From: JAJPGZ01 sp038229295 | GTDB lineage: Bacteria > Verrucomicrobiota > Verrucomicrobiia > Chthoniobacterales > UBA10450 | Assembly: GCA_038229295.1 (NCBI GenBank) | Contig: JBBROO010000002.1 | Location: 1 to 64,000 of the forward strand | Direction: 5' to 3' | Length of the DNA stretch: 64,000 nt | Shown: positions 41,540 through 50,190 of the stretch, piece after piece | Layout: each line of letters opens with the position of its first letter | How positions within the stretch are numbered: the first letter of the stretch is position 1 | The notes under the pieces: generated by a model | Seen by the model: only the letters and a program-made list of their open reading frames with translations | The model's database searches: none | What the model was told of the DNA's origin: nothing | Position numbers and translations under genes: made by a program

Positions 41540-43720
41540 TCACCAATCGTTATAGACACGACGCGCCGTTTTGCGTTCATCGAGTTGCACGCGCGCTTCC
41601 TCGTCTTTCATCGATCGCAAAAGCGCCTCCGCCTGGCGCTCGCTCATTTGCCCTTCCTTTTCCGGTTCCGCTTCGGCCATCTCCGCATTTTGTTCCGGCG
41701 GTTTTTCAGATTTGTCGCCGGCCGCCCCTTTCACATCTCCGGCGAATTTTTTCTGCGGCGAGTCCGCCGGAGTAGGGGATGGACTCGCGCCGTCGCCGGA
41801 TTCTTCGCCTTTGCCCGGCGATGGCGATGGCGATTCCCCTTCGCCTCCTCCCGGAGTTGGCGATTGCTCTCCCTGTTTATCGCCACTGGGTGATTGTCGA
41901 TCTTGCTTGTCGTCTTTTCCTTCACCCGGCGATGGCGAGGGAGTTGGCTGTTCATTCCCCGGTGATGGCGACGGAGTCTCGCCCGCTTTCGATTGATCTT
42001 TTTTCTCCTGATCGTTCTTGGCCTGCTCTTGTTTGTCCTCCGGTTTCTGTCCGCTGCCCGACTGATCCTGTGATTGCGATTGTTGCTGTTGGTCCTGCTG
42101 CTTTTGATCTTGTTTTTGTTGCTGATCTTGCTGCGACTTCTGCTGATCCTGCTGCTCTTTTTGATCTTGTTTGTTCTGTTTGTCGTCTTTCTTCTGCTGC
42201 GGTGAGGGCGTCGGAGTTGGTTGAGGCGGCTTTTTGTTTTTCAACTCCTCGATCTTCTTTTTGACGAATTCGTAATTCTCTTTCGCCTCTTTATCATCCG
42301 GCCGCAGCTTGAGCGTCTCTTCGTAATGCGGAAGCGCCGCGGTCCAGTCGGCCAATTTCTTGTCGTCGCCTTTCTGCGCTTCGCCACGTTCGTAAAGCGT
42401 ATTGCCGAGATTGTAATGGCTCTTGCTTTGCAATCCGACATCGGGCGAGAGCAACGCCTGACTGAAATTTTCCAGCGCCTTGCCGTAATCCTTCATTTTG
42501 TAAGCGGCCGCGCCGGCATCGAATTGCAATTTGTCCGTCGCTTTTGTTTGCGGATGCGCTTGTAACGTTTGCTGGAACTGTTGATAGGCGTCCGGAAATT
42601 TTCCGCTGCGATACGCTTCGAGACCGGGCGCGCTGGCGAACAGCGATGGCATCGAGATGAGTAGCGCCGCCGTTACGGGCGCGAGAATTTTCGCTCGTTG
42701 CGGTCCGCGCGCGGTTCGACGCACGCGTTTGCGTTCGCCTAACAAGATCGACATCGTGATCGCCGCGATCGCCCCGCCAAGCGGCCACTCGTAGCGCTCA
42801 ATCGGCCGACGCGACGAGCGCACATCGATGTCGGCCGCCTGCATCTTTGCGATCCCTTCACCGAACAATTGCCGCATCGTCCGTTCGCCATTTTCCAAAT
42901 GGAGATAAAACCCTCCGGTCGCCTGCGCGATTTCTTGCAATCGTTTTTCGTCGAGCTTCGATTTCACCACCTGACCTTTCGAGTCCTTCACGAAACCCGT
43001 GCCGCCTTCTTCGCCTGCGAGCGGAATCAACGATCCCTCCGGGGTTCCGACGCCGACGGCGAAAATTCTCACGCCCGCATCAGCCGCCGCCTTGGCCGTT
43101 TTGGTGGCATCGCCGCTCAACTCTTCGCCGTCGGTAAAAATAATCAGCGCCCGATTTCCCACCGCGCTTTTGCCATACGTGCGTTCCGCCAGCGCGATCG
43201 CTTCTGAAATATTCGTCCCGCCTTCCGGAATTGTTTTCGTATCGAGATCGCGCACCGCTTCCACCACCGCGTCGTAATCTCCCGTGAGCGGCGCCTGCAC
43301 AAACGCGCGTCCCGCAAACGCGATCAGCCCGACGCGATCGCCTTGCAATTCGTTAATCAAATCCTGCGTCGCGAGTTTGACGCGTTCGAGCCGGCTCGGC
43401 GGCACATCGTTCGACAACATGCTGCGCGACGTGTCGACGGCGACAAACAAATCGATCCCTTTGCGTTTCACATCTTCGAACGTGTAACCCCAGCGCGGTT
43501 GCGTCAGCGCGACGATGGCGAGCCCGAGTCCGAGCAACAACAAGCCGAAACGCAGTGCGCGCCTAAAGCGGTCCACCATGCCGGCCAGTTGCGGAAGTAA
43601 CTTCGGCGAAACAAAATCATGCAATCGCTGCGCGCTCTTTTGCTCTGCGCGAACAAAAAGCAATACTAGCGCCGGCAACGCGAGCAACGCCCAAAACCAT
43701 TGTGGCGCTCCGAAACTCAT
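41540..43720 (-). CDS. BatB-BatC fusion: vWA protein with TPR and Gln/Pro-rich tail
   Basis: This 726-aa protein begins with two membrane helices (LLALPALVLLFV; FGLLLLGLGLAIVALTQP). The vWA domain has MIDAS motif DTSRSML (about residue 93) and FTDGEE (about 200). A third membrane segment (AIAAITMSILLGE) follows, then BatC-type TPRs at about 370-480 (KSHYNLGNTLYERGEAQKGD). The last 240 residues are extremely low-complexity, rich in Gln/Lys/Asp then Pro/Ser/Gly (repeats of PSPSPG). In many bacteria batB and batC are separate, so this is a fusion. It is a predicted envelope complex partner of BatA and BatD. Confidence 0.85.
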   Translation of the reverse strand: MSFGAPQWFWALLALPALVLLFVRAEQKSAQRLHDFVSPKLLPQLAGMVDRFRRALRFGLLLLGLGLAIVALTQPRWGYTFEDVKRKGIDLFVAVDTSRSMLSNDVPPSRLERVKLATQDLINELQGDRVGLIAFAGRAFVQAPLTGDYDAVVEAVRDLDTKTIPEGGTNISEAIALAERTYGKSAVGNRALIIFTDGEELSGDATKTAKAAADAGVRIFAVGVGTPEGSLIPLAGEEGGTGFVKDSKGQVVKSKLDEKRLQEIAQATGGFYLHLENGERTMRQLFGEGIAKMQAADIDVRSSRRPIERYEWPLGGAIAAITMSILLGERKRVRRTARGPQRAKILAPVTAALLISMPSLFASAPGLEAYRSGKFPDAYQQFQQTLQAHPQTKATDKLQFDAGAAAYKMKDYGKALENFSQALLSPDVGLQSKSHYNLGNTLYERGEAQKGDDKKLADWTAALPHYEETLKLRPDDKEAKENYEFVKKKIEELKNKKPPQPTPTPSPQQKKDDKQNKQDQKEQQDQQKSQQDQQQKQDQKQQDQQQQSQSQDQSGSGQKPEDKQEQAKNDQEKKDQSKAGETPSPSPGNEQPTPSPSPGEGKDDKQDRQSPSGDKQGEQSPTPGGGEGESPSPSPGKGEESGDGASPSPTPADSPQKKFAGDVKGAAGDKSEKPPEQNAEMAEAEPEKEGQMSERQAEALLRSMKDEEARVQLDERKTARRVYNDW

Positions 43721-43844
43721 AAGATCGACATGGGGATCGACTGGTGGAACCCGATCTCCGAGCGGGTTGGCAAAACCTGTGCGGCTTCGCCACCATTATT
43801 TTTAACATGGCGCCCGGAGGTCGCGATCCACCTTGCCTCAAAAT

Positions 43845-44903
43845 TCATGGCAACTTTTTCCAAATCGTTTGCGACAATAAAATTTGTCCGATTAACAATC
43901 CGCACCCGCTCATGATGCAAAGCGGAAAAAGGTCGCGGTATTCTCGATACTTCTTCGCGCTAACAGTCGACTTCTCCATCTTATCGATGTCGCGATAAAT
44001 CGTTTCGAGCGATTTCGTATCCGTCGCGCGAAAAAACTGTCCATCGGCAATCTTCGCCACTTCCTTCAAGCCCGTTTCGTTAAAAGAAACCGCCGCGCGC
44101 TGATAAAGCAGATTGCCCATCGCGTCGGTCAGGAGACGACCGCGCCCATCCTGCACCGGCACGGGCGCGACGCCGTTAGTGCCCATGCCGATGGCGTAGA
44201 GTTTTATCTTCAAAGACTTCAACGCCTCCGCGGCGGTGTTCGGCGGAATCTTTCCCGCGTTGTTATCGCCGTCAGTCAACAAAACCATGACGCGGCTCTT
44301 CGCATGTTTATCGTTCAATCGATTTCCACCTGCGGCCATGGCCGAACCGATCGCCGTGTTGCCTTCGACCAACCCAATGCGGACACGCTCGAGATTTTGT
44401 AACAGCCACTCGTGATCGAGCGTCATCGGGCTGACCACATAGGGTTGCGTGCCGAACGCGATCATGCCGATGCGGTCGTTAGGCCGGCTCTCGATGAATT
44501 TGCGCGTGACTTCGCGCACCGCGTCCAGGCGTGTGGCTTCTTCGCCACCAATGGTGAAATCGCGCGTTAACATCGACATCGAAACGTCGAGCACGAGCAT
44601 GATGTCGATCCCGCTCGCTTCGACTTGCGTCAAGCTTTTGCCGAGTTGCGGCCGCGCTAAGGCGACGACGAAAATCGCCAGACTAACTAGCAGCAACGTT
44701 TGCAGAAGTTTTCCGGCGCGTGATGCGCTGCGTTTGCCGATCGCGGCCAGCGCGCTCGTTGAGGAAAAGATCAACGCTGCGGTCGCGCCCTGCTTGCCGC
44801 GCAGATACGCGACTAACGGAATGCCGAGCAGCAGCCATAACAACCACGGATGCGCGAATGTCAGTGCGGTATTCGCCGGCCACTCAGGCAAGTGCAGTTG
44901 CAA
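43845..44903 (-). CDS. BatA-like vWA membrane protein
   Basis: This 352-aa protein has N-terminal hydrophobic segments (FAHPWLLWLLLGIPLVAYL; LLQTLLLVSLAIFVVALARP). The vWA domain has a complete MIDAS (LVLDVSMSML, TAIGSAMAA, LLTDGDNNAG) and a C-terminal helix (LFPLCIMSGCGLLIGQILLSQT). This is the usual BatA topology. It follows the DUF4381-like gene with a 20-base overlap and precedes batBC by 124 bases. That gap holds a short palindrome (AACCCG/CGGGTT at 43748/43763), a REP-like stretch, and one copy of the dispersed word at 43720 spanning the batBC start. Confidence 0.85.
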   Translation of the reverse strand: MQLHLPEWPANTALTFAHPWLLWLLLGIPLVAYLRGKQGATAALIFSSTSALAAIGKRSASRAGKLLQTLLLVSLAIFVVALARPQLGKSLTQVEASGIDIMLVLDVSMSMLTRDFTIGGEEATRLDAVREVTRKFIESRPNDRIGMIAFGTQPYVVSPMTLDHEWLLQNLERVRIGLVEGNTAIGSAMAAGGNRLNDKHAKSRVMVLLTDGDNNAGKIPPNTAAEALKSLKIKLYAIGMGTNGVAPVPVQDGRGRLLTDAMGNLLYQRAAVSFNETGLKEVAKIADGQFFRATDTKSLETIYRDIDKMEKSTVSAKKYREYRDLFPLCIMSGCGLLIGQILLSQTIWKKLP

Positions 44904-45414
44904 GTTGCCCTCCCTTCACAAAACGCGTCGCTTCCTCAAGCAATAGCCGACTGTCCGCAGTCGTCGCTTCGTAGCGCGCGAACTTGATTAAGTCGCAGCG
45001 ATTCAAAAAATCCTCGAGCAACGTTTTCTCTTCCGCGGAAAACGGCGAAGACTTTGTTAGCGCGTTCAGAAATTCGACCGAGGTCCGCCGCGTCACCGGC
45101 AACGCGTATTGCTCGGTCACGTAACCGCGCAGAATGTCCGATACGCGAATGCTGAATTGGTACGGATCGATCGATTCAATTTCGTGGCTGATTTGTTCCA
45201 GCGCTTCGAGCGCGCGCTCCCGCGGCAATTGCGGCGGCAAGGCGCGCTTGCGTTTCCGCACGATCCACCAAATCAGCAAACCGACGATCGTTAGGCCGAC
45301 GAACGTCGCGAGGAAAATCACCCACGTCGGAACTAATGAGTAGTCGACTGGCGGAGCGATGTCGTGAAACTCTTCCGCCGCTAAGATCGACAATGGCAAG
45401 ATCGACATCATCAT
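44884..45414 (-). CDS. DUF4381-like membrane protein of the Bat block
   Basis: 176 aa from the ATG at 45414, directly after the DUF58 stop; a longer frame runs back into the DUF58 gene and is rejected. A short N-terminal hydrophobic stretch (MMMSILPLSILAAEE) may be a signal peptide. One membrane helix follows (WVIFLATFVGLTIVGLLIWWIV), then a cytoplasmic helical domain (YQFSIRVSDILRGYVTEQYALPVTRRTS). The position between DUF58 and BatA matches DUF4381 genes. Two copies of the dispersed word separated by four bases (45383, 45398) encode nearly all of the N-terminal hydrophobic stretch. Confidence 0.75.
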   Translation of the reverse strand: MMMSILPLSILAAEEFHDIAPPVDYSLVPTWVIFLATFVGLTIVGLLIWWIVRKRKRALPPQLPRERALEALEQISHEIESIDPYQFSIRVSDILRGYVTEQYALPVTRRTSVEFLNALTKSSPFSAEEKTLLEDFLNRCDLIKFARYEATTADSRLLLEEATRFVKGGQLATALA

Positions 45415-45415
45415 C

Positions 45416-46315
45416 TCAGCGAATGGCGAGCCGGCGCTCGCGTTGTTTAAAGAACGACCGCAGCGCCGGCAGATAATCATCGCCCGTTCGCAGCGCGATC
45501 GTGTCGATGCTATTCCGGCGAAGCGTTCGCAGAAGCTCGGTCTGTTGTTGCTCGACCATGTCGGCAAATCGCGTCCGCGTTCCGCGATCGGCGGTGTTGA
45601 TCTCGATCTGCTCGCCCGTCTCCGCATCTTCCAGCGTGATGATGCCGATGTTCGGGAACACCTTCTCGCGTTCGTCTTGAATGTGAATCGCGATGAAGTC
45701 GTGACGCCGCCCGGTGATGGCGAGCGCCTGCGAAAAATCCGGCGCTTGAAAATCGGAAATGAAAAACACGACGGCGCGACGCGTCACGATCTTATTTAGA
45801 TAATCCAATGCCAGCGCCGGCGCCGTGCCGCGACTCTCCGGTTCGAAAAACAAAATCTCGCGGATGATTCGCAGAGTATGCGAACGCCCTTTCTTCGGCG
45901 GAATAAATAGTTCGACGCGATCGGTGAAAAGTAGCAAACCGACTTTGTCGTTGTTACGAATCGCGCTGAAAGCGAGCAGGCACGCGACTTCCGCGGCCAG
46001 CTCGCGTTTCGATTGCGATGTGCTGCCGAAATTTCCCGACGCGCTAACATCGACAATCAACATCACAGTCAGCTCGCGCTCTTCCGTGAACTTTTTCACG
46101 AACGCCGTGCCCATGCGCGCGGTCACATTCCAATCGATCGCGCGAATCTCATCGCCCGGTTGGTACTCGCGCACGTCCTCGAAATTCATCCCGCGCCCTT
46201 TGAAAACGCTATGGTAGTCGCCGGCGAAAGCCGTCTCGACCAGTCCCCGCGTTTTAATTTCGAGCGCGCGGATTTTCTTGAGAATCTCCGCCGGTGTTTG
46301 TCGGTCTTCGTCCAT
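45416..46315 (-). CDS. DUF58 (vWA-like) protein
   Basis: This 299-aa soluble protein belongs to the DUF58 family, which accompanies MoxR ATPases. The family signature YQPGDEIRAIDWNVTARMG is at about residue 55. A vWA-like core follows (LTVMLIVDVSASGNFG) with DRVELFIPPKKG, LDYLNKIVTRRAVVFFISDF and RRHDFIAIHIQD. MIDAS-type residues (DVSAS) are retained. It starts six bases after moxR. Together with MoxR it is thought to act as a chaperone-like module for the vWA membrane proteins downstream; that is family knowledge, not shown here. Confidence 0.88.
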   Translation of the reverse strand: MDEDRQTPAEILKKIRALEIKTRGLVETAFAGDYHSVFKGRGMNFEDVREYQPGDEIRAIDWNVTARMGTAFVKKFTEERELTVMLIVDVSASGNFGSTSQSKRELAAEVACLLAFSAIRNNDKVGLLLFTDRVELFIPPKKGRSHTLRIIREILFFEPESRGTAPALALDYLNKIVTRRAVVFFISDFQAPDFSQALAITGRRHDFIAIHIQDEREKVFPNIGIITLEDAETGEQIEINTADRGTRTRFADMVEQQQTELLRTLRRNSIDTIALRTGDDYLPALRSFFKQRERRLAIR

Positions 46316-46320
46316 TGCCG

Positions 46321-47307
46321 CTACGGCACCGGCAATCCGGCAAAGATTCGCTCGATGATGGTCTCGCTTGAGATTGCTTCCGCCTCGGCTTCGTAACTGA
46401 CAATGATGCGATGACGCAACACATCCGGGCCGATGCTCTTGACGTCTTGCGGCGTGACGTAGCCGCGGCCGTTCAAGAACGCGTGCGCGCGTGCGCCGAG
46501 CGCGAGATAAATTGTCGCGCGGGGTGAAGCGCCATAACGAATCAATCCCTCAAGATGTAAATTGTATGTCGCCGGCTCGCGCGTGGCCCAGACAACATCG
46601 ACAATGTAATCTTTCACGCGGTCGTCGATGTAGATGCTGTTCACGACTTCGCGCGCGGCGATGATTTGTTTTGGATCGACAACTGCATTCACGCTCAAGT
46701 CCGGCGTGGAAGTCGCCATGAGATCGAGAATCTTTCGCTCCTCCGCTTTTTGTGGATAGCCCACGTTCAGTTTGAACATGAAGCGATCGAGTTGCGCTTC
46801 CGGCAATTGATACGTGCCTTCCTGCTCGAGCGGATTTTGTGTCGCGAGCACGAGGAACGGATCGGACAACGGATAAGTTTTTTCGCCGATGGTGACCTGG
46901 CGCTCCTGCATCGCTTCGAGTAACGCGCTCTGTACCTTCGCCGGCGCACGATTGATTTCGTCGGCCAGAATCAGATTCGAAAAGATCGGACCGAGCTTGG
47001 TCGTGAACTCGCCGCTGCGCGGATTATATATGAGTGTGCCGATCAAATCGGCCGGCAGAAGATCGGGCGTGAATTGCAAACGCTGGAAGCCGGTTTGAAT
47101 GCACGCCGCCATGGTTTTCACGGTCAGCGTTTTGGCCAGACCCGGAACGCCTTCTAGCAGAATGTGTCCATTCGCCAAAAGCCCGAGCAACAACCGATCG
47201 ACCAAATATTTTTGGCCGATGACAACGTGGCCGATTTGTTCGCGGACAGAGGGGATCCACTGACCGAGTTGCTGGACTTCAGCGGTAATTTCCTGAGTGG
47301 ATTTCAT
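46321..47307 (-). CDS. MoxR-family AAA+ ATPase
   Basis: This 328-aa AAA+ protein has Walker A GVPGLAKTLTVKTMA (about residue 55), Walker B NLILADEINRAPAK (about 115), sensor-1 LVLATQNPLEQEGTY and the lid region with GASPRATIYLALGARAHAFLNGRGYVTPQDV. MoxR ATPases act as chaperones for partner vWA proteins. Here the partners DUF58, DUF4381-like, BatA, BatBC, BatD and BatE follow on the same strand. Length is typical. The first residues (MKSTQEITAEVQQLGQWIPS) are a normal start. No exact copy of the dispersed word is present. Confidence 0.92.
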   Translation of the reverse strand: MKSTQEITAEVQQLGQWIPSVREQIGHVVIGQKYLVDRLLLGLLANGHILLEGVPGLAKTLTVKTMAACIQTGFQRLQFTPDLLPADLIGTLIYNPRSGEFTTKLGPIFSNLILADEINRAPAKVQSALLEAMQERQVTIGEKTYPLSDPFLVLATQNPLEQEGTYQLPEAQLDRFMFKLNVGYPQKAEERKILDLMATSTPDLSVNAVVDPKQIIAAREVVNSIYIDDRVKDYIVDVVWATREPATYNLHLEGLIRYGASPRATIYLALGARAHAFLNGRGYVTPQDVKSIGPDVLRHRIIVSYEAEAEAISSETIIERIFAGLPVP

Positions 47308-47347
47308 GTGTGTGTTTGAGACAGAGTCGAGTCGAAAAACGTTCGAA

Positions 47348-48703
47348 CTACTTCTCGGGCGTCTGCGCGCGCGGGCGCAACGTCAGAAGCACCGGCATCC
47401 CCGCATACGGTTCCGCCTCACGAATCTGCCCTTCGAGATAACGCCGATATGTGTCGCTTAGCAAACGCGGATCGTTGACGAAGAGCACAAATTCCGGCGG
47501 CGCAAGATGTCGATCTTTCATTTTACCGCTGGATTGCGCGGCGTAAAATAATTTGAGTCGCTTGTTCGCCACCATCGGCGGCGGATTTGCTGCGAACGCG
47601 GCGCGCAATCGCCGATTCAAAACGCCGGTGCCGATCCGCCGCCGCGCTGCGCCGCGCACTTGGTCGACCAATCGAAACAGGCGCTCGACATTTTCCCCTG
47701 TCTTTGCCGACGCGATTAACACCGGCGCGTAATCAAGAAAAAACATTCGCTCCTGTGTTTCAGTGAGAAGATTTTTGATCGCCTGTTTTTCGCCGCGCTT
47801 CGGTTTGACCAGGTCCCACTTGTTCAAGACGACGATACAAGCCTTCCGCGCCTTCTGGATGAGGCCCGCGATGCGTTTGTCCTGCGCGGTGACGCCGCTC
47901 GTAAGATCGACAATCAACACGCAAAGGTCCGCGCGGCGAATGCTGCGCTCCGCGCGCATGACGCTGAAAACTTCGACCGAAGTCGAGTGCGCACCGCGCC
48001 GGCGAATTCCGGCGGTGTCGATAAAGATGAAACGCTGCGCGCCGCGTTCGTACGAGATGTCGACGGCGTCGCGCGTCGTGCCGGAAATTTCGCTGACGAT
48101 TGCGCGGTCGCTCTGCAAGATGGAATTGATCAACGAAGACTTGCCGACATTAGGGCGACCCACGATCGCGATCGCTATCTCATTTCGGATTTCGGGTTTC
48201 GGATTTCGGATTTCCTGCGGCAGCAGGTTGTCGATCTTCTCCAGCAATTCGGAAATGCCGCGACCATGCGCCGCGCTGATGGGAACGCTCGTCTTGAAGC
48301 CTAACGAATCAAAATCCACCGCTCGGTCGTCGTGTTTATCGTTGTCGATCTTGTTGATGACGACAACGATCGGCTTGCGTGATTTGCGCAACAGCCGCGC
48401 GAGCTCTTGATCAATCGGCGACAAGCCCTCTTTCGCATCGACCACGAAAAGCAAAACGTCGCTGACGCGAATCGCGTCTTCGACGACGCGACGCACGTCG
48501 CTGATCAATTGCGATTCGCCGGCGCCGGCGATGCCGCCTGTGTCCCAAAGCGTGAATGGGCGATCGCCACGCGAGCAAGGGGCGGAGATACGATCGCGCG
48601 TAATTCCCGGTTCGTCGTGCACGATCGCGATTTGCCGGCCGGCCAGGCGATTGAAGAGCGCAGATTTGCCGACGTTAGGCCGGCCGACGATGGCGACGTT
48701 CAT
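47348..48703 (-). CDS. der: Ribosome-assembly GTPase Der (EngA)
   Basis: This 451-aa protein with two GTPase domains in tandem is needed for 50S ribosomal subunit assembly. The first domain has GRPNVGKSALFNRLAG, DTGGIAG and NKID. The second has GRPNVGKSSLINSIL, DTAGIRRRG and NKWD. A KH-like C-terminal domain ends the protein (RRRIGTGVLNRRLRAAF and KMKDRHLAPPEFVLFVND). The linker between the G domains contains EIRNPKPEIRNEI, translated from a short tandem repeat that looks inserted (48182-48213). Copies of the dispersed word lie at 47507 (KDRHLA), 47903 (IVDLTS), 48228 and 48342 (KIDN). Confidence 0.95.
   Translation of the reverse strand: MNVAIVGRPNVGKSALFNRLAGRQIAIVHDEPGITRDRISAPCSRGDRPFTLWDTGGIAGAGESQLISDVRRVVEDAIRVSDVLLFVVDAKEGLSPIDQELARLLRKSRKPIVVVINKIDNDKHDDRAVDFDSLGFKTSVPISAAHGRGISELLEKIDNLLPQEIRNPKPEIRNEIAIAIVGRPNVGKSSLINSILQSDRAIVSEISGTTRDAVDISYERGAQRFIFIDTAGIRRRGAHSTSVEVFSVMRAERSIRRADLCVLIVDLTSGVTAQDKRIAGLIQKARKACIVVLNKWDLVKPKRGEKQAIKNLLTETQERMFFLDYAPVLIASAKTGENVERLFRLVDQVRGAARRRIGTGVLNRRLRAAFAANPPPMVANKRLKLFYAAQSSGKMKDRHLAPPEFVLFVNDPRLLSDTYRRYLEGQIREAEPYAGMPVLLTLRPRAQTPEK
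48182..48213. repeat. ATTTCGG tandem repeat within der
   Basis: Four successive units of (G)ATTTCGG or GTTTCGG occur here, seven to eight bases each. They encode RNPKPEIRNEI on the minus strand, in the inter-domain linker of Der. Repeats of this type recur as dispersed spacers in many bacterial genomes. In this window it is the only copy noticed. Confidence 0.6.
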
Positions 48704-48726
48704 GAAAGCAAGATGTCGATCTTACG

Positions 48727-49332
48727 CTAGTCCACGCGCGCGTGCGCGTGTCCTTCGGCTTGCAATTGGCGAATGCCGGACATGACGTAGATGACGCCGG
48801 AAACAAAAGTGAAAAACGCGGCTGCGCTCACAATCCAAAGCAGCGGAATAAATCGCAATTGCAACATGACCCACGCGATCGCCGCCATCTGCAACACGGT
48901 CGCGACTTTGCCGGTCCAGCTTGGTCTGACCTGCACTTTGCCATTGAGCATGTGAAGCACCGCGCTGCCGACGAGAATGACGATGTCTCGGGAGATGACG
49001 AGGACGGGAAACCACGCCGGAAATTTGCCGTAGTTAGGATCGACATCGCTCCAATTGCTGATGCTTAACGTGATGATGCCGCTGAGCAGCAAACCTTTGT
49101 CGGCGATCGGATCGAGGATCATGCCTAACGAACTGCGCTGATTGTATCGGCGCGCGACATAGCCATCGAGTCCGTCGCTCACCGCCGCGACGAGAAAAAT
49201 AATGATGGCGGTGAAACGCTGCCATTCCAACGGCGCGCCGCGCTGAATACTTTCGCCATAGTAAATCGCCATGGTGACGAAAAGTGGGATCATCAGGATC
49301 CGGACGATGGTGATTTTGTTGGCGGTCGTCAT
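48727..49332 (-). CDS. pgsA: CDP-alcohol phosphatidyltransferase (phosphatidylglycerophosphate synthase)
   Basis: This 201-aa integral membrane enzyme carries the CDP-alcohol phosphotransferase signature D-x2-D-G-x2-A-R-x8-G-x3-D-x3-D, seen as DGLDGYVARRYNQRSSLGMI followed by LDPIADK. NKITIVRILMIPLFV at the N-terminus is typical of PgsA, which makes phosphatidylglycerophosphate from CDP-diacylglycerol and glycerol-3-phosphate. About five hydrophobic segments are visible. It lies upstream of der on the same strand, separated by 23 bases that contain a dispersed word. Cardiolipin-synthase-type or other CDP-alcohol substrates cannot be excluded. Confidence 0.85.
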   Translation of the reverse strand: MTTANKITIVRILMIPLFVTMAIYYGESIQRGAPLEWQRFTAIIIFLVAAVSDGLDGYVARRYNQRSSLGMILDPIADKGLLLSGIITLSISNWSDVDPNYGKFPAWFPVLVISRDIVILVGSAVLHMLNGKVQVRPSWTGKVATVLQMAAIAWVMLQLRFIPLLWIVSAAAFFTFVSGVIYVMSGIRQLQAEGHAHARVD

Positions 49333-49398
49333 CGCGCCTAACTGTAGCGGCGGTCTGCGGCCGCCGCATTTATTTTTGGAATTGTAAGATCGACAATT

Positions 49399-49983
49399 CT
49401 ACGTCTCGAGCGTGACCGCGTTCGCCTTGACCGGCGCATGCCGGCCCTCGCAAAATTCTTCGATCATCTTTTTGTTGAACGCCGGAATGTCGTCGGGCTT
49501 GGGGCTGGTCACGAGACCGTTGTCCACCACGACTTCTTCATTCACCCAATTACCGCCGGCGTTTTTCACATCGGTCTTGATCGCCGGCCACGAAGTCAAC
49601 GTGCGACCGCGCACAACGCCTGCGTCTATCAGCACCCATGGTGCGTGACAAATCGCGGCGACCGGTTTGCCTTCGTCAAAGAAATGTCGCGCAAACTCGA
49701 GCGCTTCCGGCGTTGAGCGAAGCGTATCGGGATTCATCAGCCCGCCCGGGATCAGGAGCGCATCGAATTCCTCCGGTCGCGCATCAGCGAGCGTAAGATC
49801 GACATCGAATTTTTCGCCTTTGTCCGCGTGATTCATTCCCTGAATCTGTCCCGACTTCAGCGAAATAATTTTCGTTTCCGCGCCCGCTTCGTCGAGCGCC
49901 GCGCGCGGTTTCGTCATTTCCACCTGTTCAAATCCATCGGCTACCAGGATTGCCACTTTTTTGCCATCAAGTTTTCCAGCCAT
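49399..49983 (-). CDS. DJ-1/PfpI family protein (YhbO/deglycase-like)
   Basis: This 194-aa cytoplasmic protein has the class I glutamine-amidotransferase-like fold. KVAILVADGFEQVEMTKPRAAL and DALLIPGGLMNPD lead to the nucleophile elbow AAICHAPWVLIDAG with its catalytic Cys-His. LTSWPAIKTDVKNAGGNW and VTSPKPDDIPAFNKKMIEEF complete the family pattern. Members act in stress protection, variously reported as proteases, deglycases or chaperones. Length is normal. It is followed by a copy of the dispersed word (49386) and contains a second at 49795 (FDVDLTLADA). Confidence 0.9.
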   Translation of the reverse strand: MAGKLDGKKVAILVADGFEQVEMTKPRAALDEAGAETKIISLKSGQIQGMNHADKGEKFDVDLTLADARPEEFDALLIPGGLMNPDTLRSTPEALEFARHFFDEGKPVAAICHAPWVLIDAGVVRGRTLTSWPAIKTDVKNAGGNWVNEEVVVDNGLVTSPKPDDIPAFNKKMIEEFCEGRHAPVKANAVTLET

Positions 49984-50091
49984 AAAATCTTGCTCCTCTT
50001 AATAGTTACGTTGCGTCGCGTCGAAGCGGACGTATCCGGAATGTCGAAAAGATTTTATCTCCTCGGCGCTGCGAGTAGAATGCACGGCGAA

Positions 50092-50177
50092 GCCGATGTG
50101 GCGAAATGGCAGACGCAACGGACTTAAAATCCGTTGGGCTTAAACGGCCCGTGCCGGTTCGAGTCCGGCCATCGGCA
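50092..50177 (+). tRNA. tRNA-Leu (anticodon UAA)
   Basis: This 86-base class II tRNA has acceptor GCCGATG paired with CATCGGC, a D arm, and the anticodon stem GGA/TCC around CTTAAAA with anticodon TAA (reads UUA/UUG). A long variable arm (GGGCTTAAACGGCCC region) and T arm GCCGG/CCGGC with TTCGAGT follow, then discriminator A73. CCA is not encoded. It lies 13 bases upstream of the FMN reductase start. UUA codons here often fall in TTAGG words. Confidence 0.95.
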
Positions 50178-50190
50178 TACTTTAATTTTT

